Assembly (NCBI RefSeq): GCF_950023065.1
Contig: NC_088679.1
Location: 54,002,001 to 54,066,000, forward strand
Length of the DNA stretch: 64,000 nt
DNA from: Planococcus citri
Taxonomy: Eukaryota > Arthropoda > Insecta > Hemiptera > Pseudococcidae
Direction: 5' to 3'
Translations under genes and position numbers: made by a program
Shown here: positions 14,351 to 27,900 of the stretch, in pieces
How the letters are laid out: each line of letters starts with the position of its first letter
Position numbering within the stretch: position 1 is the first letter of the stretch
Notes under the pieces: generated by a model
Told to the model about the DNA's origin: nothing
The model's input: only the letters and a program-made list of their open reading frames with translations
Database searches by the model: none

Positions 14351-14801
14351 TTTTTATTTGAAGAAACGTCGGTCTTCTCTCTTCTCACGCGTAATGCGTG
14401 AGTGTTTTTTTTAACGTAGGCCTATCTAATTTTGGTTAAAAGCAACCTGTAATGATCTTAGACGAAGCGAGATTTTTTGGTAATTTTCAAAATTTACCCA
14501 CAAATGTTAAATTTTGAGATGGGTAAAAAAAATTCAAACATTTTTAAAAATATTTTTAAACCTATTTTGTCAAAGACTGTTTCAATACATACCAATACTC
14601 ATTTTTAATCAATTTCATCGTCCAGTGAGAATTTTTATTTTATTTTCACCACACTTTTTTAGTACCTAAGGCTATTTTAATTGCTCACAACTCATCTATT
14701 CTTTTAAATCTCAAAAATTTTCAAGGCCTTGAAAATTGTTCAAAATGGCTTTCTAATTAGGTAAGTAAGCTATTTATTTCATTCGAGACTTACTGAATTC
14801 G

Positions 14802-15006
14802 AATTGAAGCATGTGTTTCCAAAACGCACTAAGTCCATTTTCAAATATTCTGAGGTTGCAAGGCCATCTAGCATAAAGTTGCGGCCCAAAATAGCTGATT
14901 TTTTGATATGTTGTGCCCAAGGGTCTTGGCTACAACATATCAAAAAATTAGCCAATTTGGGCCATTTCTTTGGACTTGGTGCGTTTTGGAAACACATGCT
15001 TCAATT
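14802..15006. repeat. foldback hairpin element, ~205 bp
   Basis: Outer arms 14,802-14,837 and 14,971-15,006 are inverted copies (35 of 36 positions). Inner arms 14,894-14,914 and 14,932-14,952 are inverted with one mismatch, leaving a 17-nt loop. The left arm carries about 45 extra bases that unbalance the stem. It could be a short foldback MITE or a hairpin-RNA precursor; sequence alone cannot separate these. The open frames that overlap it on both strands are a by-product of the palindrome. Confidence 0.75.
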
Positions 15007-18000
15007 ACTCAAGTGTTCATTTTCTGCAACTGATCGTTTAGGCACCTATATTTTTCTGAACAATTTCCATGCTCTAAGAAATCAAAAAAACAGCGATTTC
15101 GGACTAATCACATTGAACATACTCGTAGATATGATATAAGTTCAGTAAGCAGGGTATGGTACCTTGTTAGTCATCATTTTGCGTAAGCAATTGGCACTTT
15201 CGATAATTATTTTAATATGTAGGTTTTTTTAGTGTACTTACTTACCTAATTAAAAGAGAACCAATTAAAAATACATCACCAGTCAAATTTTAAATAGGTA
15301 CTGAATTTCATGATGCAATTTTTAGTGAATTTAAAAAAAAATTCTTTAGGTCATTTTCTAAGAAAAAATTACAGGTAATTTGATCAAATCGCAGAATAAA
15401 GCTGAGGAGTCTATATAGCACATTTTTGACCTCTCAAATCAATTGGTTTCTTACTACCTATCTGTGAATTGAAGAAGTTACACCATTTTTGAGCAAAAAT
15501 TGACCAATTTTGAAAAATTTTCCAAAGATGAGAAAATGTTTGGATCATTTAAGTCACTTTAGTAATTCATTAGTATTTGAGTGGACGTACAAAAAAAGTT
15601 ATTATGGCAAATTGGTCATTCAAAATGTTCAGAATCTAGGGCAAGACTAACTTGGGAATTTTGAGTCAAGTTTGCCCCTTCAATTTCAAAGATAGGCAAT
15701 TTGTCATAATATGAGATTTTTTTGTTCGTCCACTAGAGTACTATGGGTTATGGGCATCATTTGAATGATTCAAACATTTCCTTGTTTTTGGTGATCTTTT
15801 CAAAATTAATATTCAATTCACTAGATAGACTCGTCGAAGTGTTGAAAAAAGATGGCTTGATCCTTAGTAGGGTATATTTCTTGACGTAAAACATTCGAGA
15901 ACGTTTTTACTGGTCTGTAGTCAGTACTAATGTGAGGCGAGGGGGGTCTGGAAGGCATTATATGAAGATAGGTACCGGCTCAGCAGTGCTGAGGCCGGAT
16001 TTATCACACTAACGTTTATCGGATATTGTTTGCTTTTACCTTGTCATAAAAACGACTAAAACGAGATAAAAAAAAAACGCGAGAGAACCAACAATACCCA
16101 GGTAAGTAAACGAAGCACTAGATAAGTACAGAGAGAACTACACAGCAAAATACATCTTCGAGGAACACCTTGATTCACTATTTTAAAAATCTTGAGGCAC
16201 ATACTTATACTTATTCTGTTCTTTCAAGAGGCCTCCTGTAAGGTAAAACTTATATTTCGATATTCACCTTCAGCTCCCATGAACTTTCAAGTTTTAGGAT
16301 CGAAAAATCTCATTTTTTGAAAAAATGAATTGACTTAGTAAAAGGGAAGCTACAAAATTCTAAAGAGCCAATGGTTTTACGAAATCATGATTCCAATTTC
16401 AAAATTTTGAAGCAACATTCCAAACAAAAAATTGATGAAAAAATCGATCTGGGTGGGGGGTGGGGGTGAGGGGGATGATAATATTTTGGAAGATATCCAT
16501 TGTGATTTTTTTTTGAAAGGTATTGAAAAAGTAGTGATTTTCGATCAACAAATTTTTTCTCCTTATTCTCCAGAAATGGGTTAATTTGAATTTTGTTTTT
16601 TATTCGTTTTATGTTTTTGAATTTTTTAAATACGCAATTGATGAATTATGATGAATTTTGATACTTTTTTCACAGAGCCACAGCTTCATACTCGAGCACA
16701 CAACCGCGTTTGGAAAAAAAGAGCACAATTGTAAACCCATTAACGATATTTGACGCTCATGATGTTCGAAAAAATGTAACCCCCCTCCCCCCTCCTGATC
16801 ACAAGATTGCAAGAGTAATTTATTTTTGAAGAATCTGGAAGATTGGAGAAATTGGTCTGGAAACCCTGGAAAAGTGAGGGAAAATCATTTCCGAACAAGT
16901 CTGAACACCCTGTTATAGTACAGACAATTTTCCACCACAACGTGGTGGGAGAAAAAGTTGGGACGCTCATCTCAGCCAGGGAAATTTGTTTATTTGTAAT
17001 ATCGTCAGTTCAAGTTCAAATTATTTTGGAAATTTCTCGAAATGAAATGAAAAATTCAACTTGGCAACGCTTCCCATCATATTAAGTAAATAACAACAGG
17101 TGCGAGATGAATTGTGACGAGGCTTTCACCAACTGTGAAATAGGTAATAGGTATAGGTACCTGGTACATAGTTAGTCGAAATATGCCATCCACGCCCAAC
17201 TGTCGTGTGGAAGACTACGTGTGACATCATTCAATGGAATTGTCAAATTCTGTGGTAACTGGAAATTTTTAACGAATGTGTTGAACTTTTAATGCGTTAA
17301 GATGATTTTGATTCGTGGTGTTTCGGTAAATCAATGTGATTATCGTTCGGGCATTGGTATAGTCTTCACCACTTGAGAAACCGTATAAAACCGACATCTT
17401 GGACGAAACTCAAGAATCAAGATGATTATGTTCTCAGTCCTCAGACAACATCAGCATTCTAATTGTGAATGGTATACTTATTGAAACATGGATTCAATTT
17501 TAACAGAAGTTATTCATAATTTATCACTATTTATCTACACTTTTTCACTGAACGGTAAGTAATGCCGCACTTTACAGTACATACAATCATACATATTACT
17601 TAGTAGGTACCTACATATTTTCTCAAGAGTAGATTATGAATGCCTTTCATTGGAAAAATATCTTGTACGTAACCACCAAGATGGTGATGCTGTTGAGAAT
17701 AATAATTTCCAGAAAATTGGGTACAATAGGTATTTCAAAAGTTTTCGAAAATTCACAATTTCTCAGAAACCAAAAAACATAGTTGCGATTCACAATAAGA
17801 AGATCGTTATCGAAAAATAAGCTGTATCCCTGCTTTTGTATTTGGGATACAGAGAACAAATTTCTACATATGAAGACATTTTACTTCGCTATACTTGAAT
17901 TTTATTAACTTTAATTAGGTAAAGGTATGAAGTGATTGGTATGCAACGGAATCAACCACAAATCTAACAAAATGCACACCTTAGGCACACCATCGTCATT

Positions 18001-18691
18001 TTTTTTGAAACATTTATTTGCCTTGCTCAATACCTAAGAAGAGAAAAATCATTAGGTATCTTCTAAAGAAGTGCTAGTAAAATTCGACAAGGCACACGAA
18101 AACGTATTTGAATTTTTTAAAATTCATCCATAAGTACGGACGCGTTATTACTTTATTATTAAGGTACTCGCGATTATTGAAGATTTTATTATAGCTGGCG
18201 AAAAATTAATACTAGGTAAAATTTTCAAAATACGTTTTTTCAGGTTTAAACCGATCAGAAAAAGTCAACATCGCAGCTGCCAATCGAGGTGAAAAATATT
18301 GATTATACCAGAACTGTTTCCAGTTGACGATGAACAAGAACCATGATTTGATTAGGTACTTATATGTACTTGAACTACGAAACTTTCCAGCAGCACCATT
18401 CAACGAATTATGATTATCATTCACATCGTCTCTATATAGTCCATATTGAGGACCCATTTTACCAATACGATTACATTGTACCAGTCCTTGGACATTTTCG
18501 TCTGAAAACAAACGAACAATAATTTACATAATATACTTACCTATTCATAGCTGTTGCCAAAAATATTACCAAAATGGGAGTATCATTGGTGAGCAGGGGT
18601 TCTCCGCCCACGTTTTCTACGTATGATCAAGATTCTTCTGAAGCTCATTTCTGATAATACTTTTGATCCACTCATCGGAGAATGGTCACTG
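15007..18691. other. non-coding stretch, isolated exon-like pieces only
   Basis: No complete gene is supported. Near 17,383 there is a TATAAAA followed about 100 bp later by an ATG (17,487) opening a 23-residue hydrophobic-ended peptide that runs straight into GGTAAGTAA at about 17,554; this has the shape of a first coding exon, but no downstream exon could be attached. A second exon-like block on the minus strand is listed separately at 18,370-18,501. Confidence 0.35.
18370..18501 (-). CDS. possible internal exon, unknown protein
   Basis: On the minus strand an open block of 132 nt (a multiple of three) is bounded by a good acceptor (TTTGTTTTCAG) and a GT donor (GTACAT). It would encode a 44-residue stretch with a VQCNRIGKMGPQYGLYRDDV segment. 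I do not recognise it and no neighbouring exon with matching phase could be joined, so it may be a chance open block in AT-rich DNA. Confidence 0.2.
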
Positions 18692-20149
18692 GTCAGAACT
18701 GTCGTTCGCCGATTTGAACGAAACTTCGCCAACGTGATATGCATACATGGTGTCCGGGGAGTGGTGGTACAGACTTCAGATTTGGATATAACCGGGTATG
18801 AGTGAAAAAAAAGTAAAAGAAACAAGTTGCCTATTTTGAAAATTGAAAGGACAAAATCTAAGAGCCATAATCCAATTTTGGCCATGGGGGTCGGTAGTAC
18901 CTACATACATATATGTATAGATACTCTTACTTTGGAAAATGAACAAAATTACCTATAATGACGTTTTGCCTAACTTGTAAATTGAAGGGACTACAAATAA
19001 TTTTTGATTTCAAAAAATCGCGATGAAAAAAATTTTTTTCCGAGTCTAAAATCTTAAAAGTTTTTGAAGCGCAACAATTTTTGATCTGCTAAAAATCATT
19101 TAGAAATTTTCAAGCTTCAAAAACTTCTTAAATTTTAGAGTGAAAAAAAATCATCAAAACAAAATTTGTTTATTCATTTTCGCATTCATTTTTATCATCG
19201 CGATTTTTTTTTAAATTAAAAATCATTTGCAGCCCTCTTCAAATTGTAAGTTAGGCAAAAAGCCATAAGAGGTAATTTTGTTCATTTTTCAAAGTATTAA
19301 CAACACCACCACCCCCCCCCCAAACGGGACAAAATTGGATTTTGGCACTTGCATTTTTAAAATGTATTTCGCCCCTTCAATTTTCAAAATAGCAACTTGT
19401 TCAACTTACGTTTTTTTCTTATTGTTAGTTAGTCGTACTCGTACCTATCCGGTTGTATCCAAATGTGAAGTTTGTACCATCACTCCCCGGACACCCTGTA
19501 TAAAAGAAATTTGCAGCTGATATTCGGTTTTTTCTGAAATGAGTCCAATCTGGAAATTAAGGGGCAGGGGCATGTAGATTTTTAAAAATCCAATTTTTGG
19601 CCATGCATTCTGGCATAATTATTTGAGACAATCCAAAAAAGGTTCTCTGACGAAATAGCCTATCTCTGAAATTAAAAGCTCTACAAGAAAATCATTTTTC
19701 AAGGATATCTAATATTTCTATAAACTAGGTATTGTTTCCAGCTCTTTCAAATTTCAAAGTTGGACAATATCACGAAAAAAACATTTTTTGTTCGTATAGA
19801 AAAGTTACACAATAATTTACCTTCAAAGTTGACAAAAATTCAATTTTTTTAAATTTTGAAAAACTTACAAAAAAAATCCACTCTATTCGCAAAGTATGAT
19901 TGCCTGTAGCATAGCGCCTTCAGTTTTAAAGATAGGCGATTTTATCGGAGAACTTTTTTTGTTCGTCTTAGAAAATCAAGCCAGAATCAATGGTCAAAAA
20001 TTAAATTTTCAAAAATCAACAAACCCATGCCCCTTCAATTTCCAGAATAGACTCATTTCAGAAAAACTGAATATCAGCTGCAAGTTGCTTTTTTCCATGT
20101 GTACAACACGTAGGCGAAGTATCGTTCTGATCGGCGACCAACAGTCTGA
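18692..20149. mobile_element. outer foldback element interrupted by a nested element
   Basis: The left arm (18,692-18,745, resuming at 19,501-19,720) and the right arm (about 19,900-20,149) are inverted copies. For example CAGCTGATATTCGG near 19,514 is matched by the complement of a CAGCTGATATTCAG phrase near 20,080, and the outer ends share GTCAGA(A)CTGT, CGCCGAT and ACTTCGCC in order. A separate TA-flanked element is inserted in the left arm. No transposase frame is visible, so this is a non-autonomous foldback element. Confidence 0.65.
18746..19498. mobile_element. TA-flanked foldback MITE (Tc1/mariner-type ends)
   Basis: The ends read CATGGTGTCCGGGGAGTG and, inverted, CAGGGTGTCCGGGGAGTG. 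TA lies immediately outside both ends (18,744-18,745 and 19,499-19,500). The arms continue inward for several hundred bases as imperfect inverted copies meeting near 19,075 in an inner hairpin. CAGGGTGTC-type termini with TA duplications are typical of Tc1/mariner-derived MITEs; that family assignment is by end pattern only. It carries no transposase frame. Confidence 0.75.
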
Positions 20150-21497
20150 CTGTTCCGTGTAATAAAATAATCTTCCCCATTTGCTTTCGTGATTGAGGTC
20201 TTCATAGAAAAAATAAATGGAAATAATAATTTTTAAAAAAATTTATGTATGTACTTTAACCTTGTATGTATGTAATGTACGTATTCAAAAGTACTTATAT
20301 AATTAAATTTTCATTGTTTGACTGAGACGTTTCTATCAGATGAACGATCCTTGGACAACTAGGCATTTGATGAATTTTGATATTATAAAAATTCAAATTG
20401 AAACAGATTATTAAAAAAATGATAAAAAAATTCTATTAGATAGGTATTTCAAATCAAATTGAATTTTACAGATATCATTTTTAATTTTTAATTTTAAGAG
20501 AATTCATTTTTTCTTTAGATTTTTCGGTAAATGCTTACCATAATTTCAAATTAATCCAACTTTTCACACGGTTGGTTGGAAATTTATTTGAATAAATTTG
20601 TACTTCAAATAACGCGAGTTTACATCGAATGTGACTTTAAGCTTTCGACACCATATGGATCAAGGGCCGATTTCACCATCTTATAGGGGAAGGCCCTTTT
20701 CACAAAATCATTTTTGATTTTCATTTTGATTTTTCTGAGCGACACGTTTAACGCTTGCAAAATTGGTAATAAATTACCCTTTTAATGAATTTTCATTTCA
20801 ATTTCAAATGAAAATCGATAATTCTTACACATTTGATTTTTGATAATTTTTTTCATTAAATTCAAGTTACAATCGGATTCTTGAAAAATAAATATTAGAT
20901 CAATTTAATTATTTTAAACTAAATTTTATAAAGATGATAATTTTATTTCAGATTAATATTTCTTTTGAATTTCAAATGAATCAATTATTCTCTGAAATCT
21001 GAATAAACTTTTAACGAATTTTTACAAAAATTACCCATTACGAATTATTTTTTGATGAATTTTATTCTTTTCAAAATTCAAATCAAAATTCAATTTTCTA
21101 AAAAATTAACCTCCGATGAGTTTCAATTTTAAATTTCAAAACTGGAATTTTTCAGAGAATTCACTGATATGAAACAGTACATATCTGACTTTCATTCAAA
21201 CAAACCAATAATCCGCATTAACTCGATGGCAAACTGCACAAATCGAACACAAATATTCGATAATAAAACCGCACAAACTCGTATTACATTTTTTATATTT
21301 TCAAAGGTATAAAACTTTACATAAACATAATTTAGGACACAATCATCGAATACATAATATACACACGTAGCACGCAGGTATATATACAAAACCACAAATT
21401 AACTACGAATAAATAATTTAACTAATATTTCAGTCTTAAGTAAGACAAACAAAAAAGAAGAAAAATACATCATACACAAAGAGCAAAACTCATAATC

Positions 21498-21528
<31 letters not shown>

Positions 21529-24500
21529 CATTAAAAACCACGAATGCATTACAGGCAAAAAAAGAACCACATCGCACCACACCTGGAAATGTTTTTACAA
21601 CACCGAGATTAAATCTCAAATTAACTCTCGAGATACCAAAAACGATAACGTCTTTTCTGATATGATGAGACAACAAAATATGGGGGGAGAGGGGAAAATA
21701 AAATGGGCAAAATAGAACGAATTTATACACATTCGTATTTACATTGGTACACACGATATTACTTCGTTAATCACAGTACAAAATTTGGAACATTCAAAAA
21801 AAGATTTTTAGAAAAAATAATAATTCAAATACGGATACGAAAAAAAAGAGGGTAAACACTTAACAGAACCCCGTAAAACTTTCTAAATACGTAGAAGAAG
21901 AGATACCGCTATAATCCGAGACCAGCTTAGATTACGTAGATAATACTGAATCGCATAATTTGATATTTGGTTAATTGTAAAATATCCGACTAAGGGATCA
22001 TAAAAAGAAAAATTAATAAACATTCGATCACAAGAAATTAAATCGTATAGTAATCTGCATTACACCATGCAACAAAAAAAAAGTAGATACACCCTCACTT
22101 GGCTATATAACCTTACGTCACCCGAATTGATATTATATAGTTTAAACTACATCTTATAACCTTAATTATTCATCTTTGGTTAAAATACCTAAATACAAAA
22201 CGCCGTGCACAACTAGATAAACCCTATACATTGCTTTTACATTATTAACCACGCTTCGAAATAATCCGATCAAATTTTCACCACGATTATTTCGAAGACA
22301 AATCACACGAAAATGTTGACAAATAAAGATAAAATATTATATAATTGCGACTACAACTCGCATAAATACAATTATTGTTCAACATTATCGTATTTTACTT
22401 CACATTTTCATTTAATTTATCATCGTTTTAAATACATCAATGGAATGTCCACACGCGTGTAGCTTTCTGTTTTGTTTCTTAATCAACTATTCAAAAAAAA
22501 AAATCAACACAACACCCTTAACATGTTTACAGCAATACCCGATGCACTTCATCAATAGCTCTCCTATGTACATATAGCCCACGTTAAATAGAAAAATATA
22601 ATATTGTTAGTTTGCAGCAGCCTTTTCAGATTCATTATGGAAAAATATTTATTTCAGTTACAATACTATGTAGCTAGACTATTATATAATAAAAATAAAT
22701 ACGCATCCACGCGAATCCAACACACATATGTACCGTATAAATTAAAATTCAGAAAAAATTGTAATAAATAAATTAAATATTTCATCGCGTATTCGAAAAA
22801 TTCATTCATCCACACACTCACACTACAACATGCATACATTCAAATAAGAATACTTTTTTTCTCTTAAATATTGCATTTTATTTTTAAATTGGTAAAATAA
22901 TGATCAACAATAAAAAAGAGAGGAGGGGAAGGGAGGGAAGGAAAACATAATTTACACGAATAATAATAATTATAAATTTAAATTGGCAGTTCTTTTATTT
23001 CCCTTCGAATCTTTTGTAGTTATGTTAGAGACCGTTCATCGTTTATTTCTTATCAAATTCATAAAAAAAAAAAATCTGGAATATATTTTGGTAATTTGAC
23101 AAGCTAATTGTACCGAAGAAATATTTCGTTAAATGAGATCCTTCCTTTTTCCTTCGAAAGCGAAAAGAAAATTGAAAAAAGTTCACTATCAGAAGCACGT
23201 CCAACACGATGATGACTTTGTTGTGTTTTTAAGTAGACGTCAGATGATATGAAGTACAGGCTCGGTTTTATCGTTACAAATTATCGCTTCAAAAAAAAAA
23301 AGAAAAAAATCTAAGCGAGCGTACGTATTCATCCTTAAAGCCTTCTATTCAAAAAGAAATTCATCCACGACCCACTAGACTTATCCTCGGTATTTCGATG
23401 GAGGAAAAAAACCACCTTCATCGCGTTGAAATAGTTTTCAAGTGTTTCTTCCGTCGTTCGTGAGTCGACGAGTAGAGTATGAAAGTGACCACGAAAGATT
23501 AATTCTCCTTTCGCTTTAATCATTTCGTCGCTTCTCGACCGAACCCATTTGACGATAAAAAACGAAAAATAATATGTTTTCGAGTATAAAAAAATTCAAA
23601 AAAGAAATGGGATATTTTATCGAGTATTGGAGACTGGTACGATCGGTTTAGAATTTTATCAAATCGATGACTCCCTTTCAGGAATATAATTTTATTCGAG
23701 CTTTTGGCATTTAATAAAAATATTATTTTCAAATTCCAGGAAAATAGGATTGAGAGGAATTCGACCGGAATCGATACTTTTTTACTTCGAATGAAAATAT
23801 TCAATCATTATAATTTGAAACTAAGTCGACGTATCGAGTTTCGGCTCCGGATCTGATCTCATTTAACAAGAAATTCTTCAGCTATTGATATAGAATTTAA
23901 ATTTTTTTTAAGATTCATTTCTCAAAAAAAATGCAATGAATGATTCGATTTCGATCCAAGACTCGTCATTTCATCGGAGACTCAAGTTTCGTACTCTATA
24001 TTCGACGAATACTACGAAAGTGTAAATCTATCTTGAAATTATGTGACTGTATGAAATAGAAGGGAGCTGTGAGAAAATTTTTTGTTCCTTTTTTACGTAC
24101 TGAACATTTAATCAGGAGATAACTTTTTACATGACATGAAATTCATCTACTATTTCAGTGGAATAGCAGCAATTTCCATTAACGATCAAACACTGCGGCA
24201 GAAGATGGTTAAAAATCGATTTTTTAAATCGAGCTGATGTCTGGTGACAACAGACGAATACAAATTTCCAACGGGCATGAGTCGAAAAAATAAAATTTCT
24301 GAAAATTCCAACATTAAAATATCAGTTGAAGAACTCAAGTTTTCAAAGCATCCAATTCGCATATTGGTCTTCAAATCGGGAGTAAATTTCTTGAGGGGAA
24401 AGGGGAGAGTATAGAACTCAAAAATTTTCGAAAGCTTTGGCATCAATGTAAGTAAATTACAATGAAAAATTATATTGATGTTTAAGGAGCCTAATATTCG

Positions 24501-24997
24501 TCATGGAATTAATTTCAAATCAAAGATCTGGGATCTTCACATTTTTAGAAATTCAACCCCAAGAAAAAATTATGATAAAAATTGTAAAAGAAAAATCTCC
24601 GATTTTTTGACATCTATACACGAATTTCCATAATTTCAGGAATCAAAATTGACGGATGCCAAAAAATCGAAATTGGTACACTCGAGAAATAATATTCTTC
24701 CATTTTGAGAGATCGATTAGCTTTTCTGAAATTCCAATTTCAAATTCGCTCTTCGAATGATCAAAACCATAAAACTTATTTCCGATCCCTTCTATCTCAC
24801 ACAGTCACACATATTTTAAAAAAAAAAAACTATTTTCAAAACTAAAAAATGAAAAAAATATCAAAATTCAACGAACTCGTTATTCGAGGGAGGAGGGGGG
24901 GGAGATTACACAAACGATCAACTACATAAGAGACGATAGGAGAATCCGAAGACAACAGCAAGCGCCAGCGATCGGAAGTAAATTACGATAGAATTTT
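20150..24997. other. downstream flank of the Dbf4 gene, no other gene seen
   Basis: No coding region is supported on either strand. The part nearest 24,997 must include the 3' UTR of the minus-strand Dbf4-like gene; TTTATT (AATAAA on the transcript) occurs at several places, so the polyadenylation site cannot be fixed from sequence. A run of 25 A lies at 21,504-21,528. Base composition is AT-rich throughout. Confidence 0.45.
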
Positions 24998-27900
24998 TTA
25001 TACCCTTCTCCTGCCCCTTTTGCCTCTTCTTCTATACGGTAACGTAGGCGAATGAACGGATGATTTACTAGAACGTCGAGACGACACACGACTGGCCACT
25101 CTATCGTTGGTCGAGTCTCGCGGTTGTTCTTTCGAGGCGGACGAAGACGCAGCATCACCGGCGGAAGACAAGCTCGCGCCTCGTCTCCTCTTCCTCGATA
25201 CGATTTCACTGAGGGGCATATCGTCGTCCGTGCACTCGGAGTCGGCTTCGCTGACGTTTTCATTATCGGTGCCAGTATCGACGGATGCGGTGTCTGGCTG
25301 GCGACTGGGAGATTCGTTGGCATCGCGTTGGACTATATCGGTGAAGCGTATATGTCTTCGGCGACGATTACTGTGCGGCCATCCGGTCATATTGGGACGT
25401 TTGCGTTTACGTTTTCGACTAACGGTTCGGCCGTCTTCGGCGAATCCGAGGAATTCGCAAGTGCTGGAGGCGCCGCAGTCCGAACTATTGCAGGAGTTGT
25501 CGTTCTCGCGACATAATCTCGACAGCAGGTCGTTCGATCTGGGTATAGCGCATTCTTCGTCTATGGCTGTTTCCATGCTGTTACAACAACGCTGCGCGTC
25601 GTTCATGAAGGTAGCCATGTCGTCTACGATCGCGTCCGATGTGCCGTCGATGTAGCAATCGAGAAATTCTTGGTCTAGGAAGATGCTTTCGTCGAGTTGC
25701 ATACAGCAATGCGCCGAATCGGCGTTCGCATCGTTGGTCGGATGCGGATCGGCTTCGATTTTTTGATCTTTTTTACAATTAACTAAATTTAAGTACTTAT
25801 CGCGACAATCTTCGTTGCTAAACAATTCGATAAAATGTTCGTCTACGTCTTTGGCCAGCGTATTAATCGCCTCTTTCAGTCTGGCTTCGAATTCTAGCGC
25901 CGAATTCGCCTGCGACAATGCCAACGCGGCTTTCATCCCGGCACCGGACGAGGCCGCATTGCCGCCGGTTTCGCTTCTCGATAACGAAGCCCTACCCTCG
26001 CTAGGACCACGACGCGTCTCGACGGCGGCGTGTATTTTACGCGATCTTCTTCGATGATTCGTTAAACTGGATAAAATTGCTAACGTGGACGCGTGACATC
26101 GAGGCGACTTACGAGGTTTACTTTCGGCTATGATTCGAGCCAATTTCGAGCGTCGTTTACGTCGCTGTAAAGGAGACAGATTCAGTTCGTTGGCCGCTGC
26201 TGCTGCTGCGGCGGCAGCGGCTGCCGAAGCTGCCGAGTTTTTCGCCGACGCGTTTCTGGTATTGGTTATTTTTTGAAATCTGCTAATCGTCGTGTTAGGT
26301 ATCGGAATGTAGTACTCGTTGCACGTATCGTATCTGACGAAAGTCTTATACCACGGCTCTTTAGCCGGCACTGATTCAAATGAGAAATGTAACGAATCCA
26401 CCGGAGGAGTACGAACGCAGCATGTATTTTTAATTGGAACAGAACCGTCTTCGGATTCCTCCGTTTTGGCTGGTGTAGAATCCGTTGGCAGCTGCGGCTT
26501 CACGTTCTCGGCTTCTTTGTCCATTTCGGTAGTATCTTTTCGTCGACTTTTGCCACGCTTTTTCGGCGGTAATTTGCTATCGTTTTCTTCGTCGGTAACC
26601 GTTTCTTCTTTTACTTTGATTATTCGCACCGCGGACGTGCTAGACGAAGGTATCGGTGCTGCGTCGGTCGTCTTATCGTTAGGTTCGTTTTTAACGACAG
26701 ACGACGAGGCCGCCGTCGACTCTGTACCATCTGCGTTCTGATGTCTTAACCTAGATCCGCTAATTTCGAACCTGTAATAGTCCAAATTATCGTGAATGAA
26801 CACTTCGGCGTGAGTGCGGCGTTTCTTCGTCTTCGTTCTTCGAGCACCTCCCGCGTTCGGATGCTTTGCATTGGGAGTTTTTCTGTCATCGTCGTTATTT
26901 CGTTTCTCGACGCCGTTATTCAGCATTTCGTCGTCGTCGTCGTCGTTCTCCTCCTGACTGGAATCAGACTCGTCATCGGTGTCGTTCTTTTTCGGAGGTC
27001 CGAAAAGGAAATTCTCCGCTTCGAGATTCAGCAAACTCAACGCCGATTTACGTTGTTTAATTTTCTTGAATCGCATCACGACCGCGTCGCCGTTTTCCGT
27101 TTGCTCGTCGATATCGCCGTCGGCCACAGCTTCGGGTCCGTTGGCATTGTCACCGCCTCCTTCTAGAGATTCCATTCTCGGATCTCGGTCGTCGAAGGTA
27201 TCCGGTACCGTTTGATTTATCTCTTGGTTGCAGTAGAATTCGGTTGATCTGAGTTTGGTGCGTAACATCTCCACTTTATAATATTCGCGATTATCGACGA
27301 GGAATTTCTCTTCGACCGATAGCCGCTTCTTTTGGTTGTTTAGTTGGGCGGCATCGTTACAAGAAGCGTTATTTTTCATCATCTTTCTATTCGTATGGTA
27401 ACTAAGTAGATTACGCGGCGACGCGGACGCGCTACCGCCTTCTTCATCGTCGGACGTGGCTGTGCTCAGCTTCCTTTTACGTCCATTGGCGCCAGCGCCT
27501 CGGTTATCATCTCGAGGCGAAACCGATCCTCGAGAATGTCTTTTGCCGTCCGTATCGTTAGGCGAAGCGCCGCCCAATTTACTCCTGGTAAAATATATAC
27601 TGGAAGCGTTCGCCTGATCGATACATCTCATCGAGCCGGGCGAACCGACTGAGCCTTTACGGCCATCTTCTTCGGCAGCATTCGCAACGCCTGGAAGTCT
27701 ACTGCGGGTTCCGCAATTATTCTGGAACGACCTGGGTGAGACGGAAGAACGCAGAAAATGGTTCGAAGTCGGCGTCTGAGGAGAGATACCGGATCGAATT
27801 TTATTCGGACCGTCTTCGGCTGTCGTGCCTAATAATATAGACGGCAAGAATAGACTTTTACGCGAACGCAATCGATGCACGTTTTCTTCTTTGATTGCTG

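Noticed and set aside
14804..15139. Overlapping plus and minus open frames of 111 and 72 residues with the same LICC segment
   Set aside because: Identical peptide on both strands results from the palindrome, not from coding.
25107..27215. Several plus-strand frames of 80-182 residues opposite the Dbf4 gene's last exon
   Set aside because: They are antisense shadows of a GC-richer, codon-biased exon; none shows a recognisable domain.
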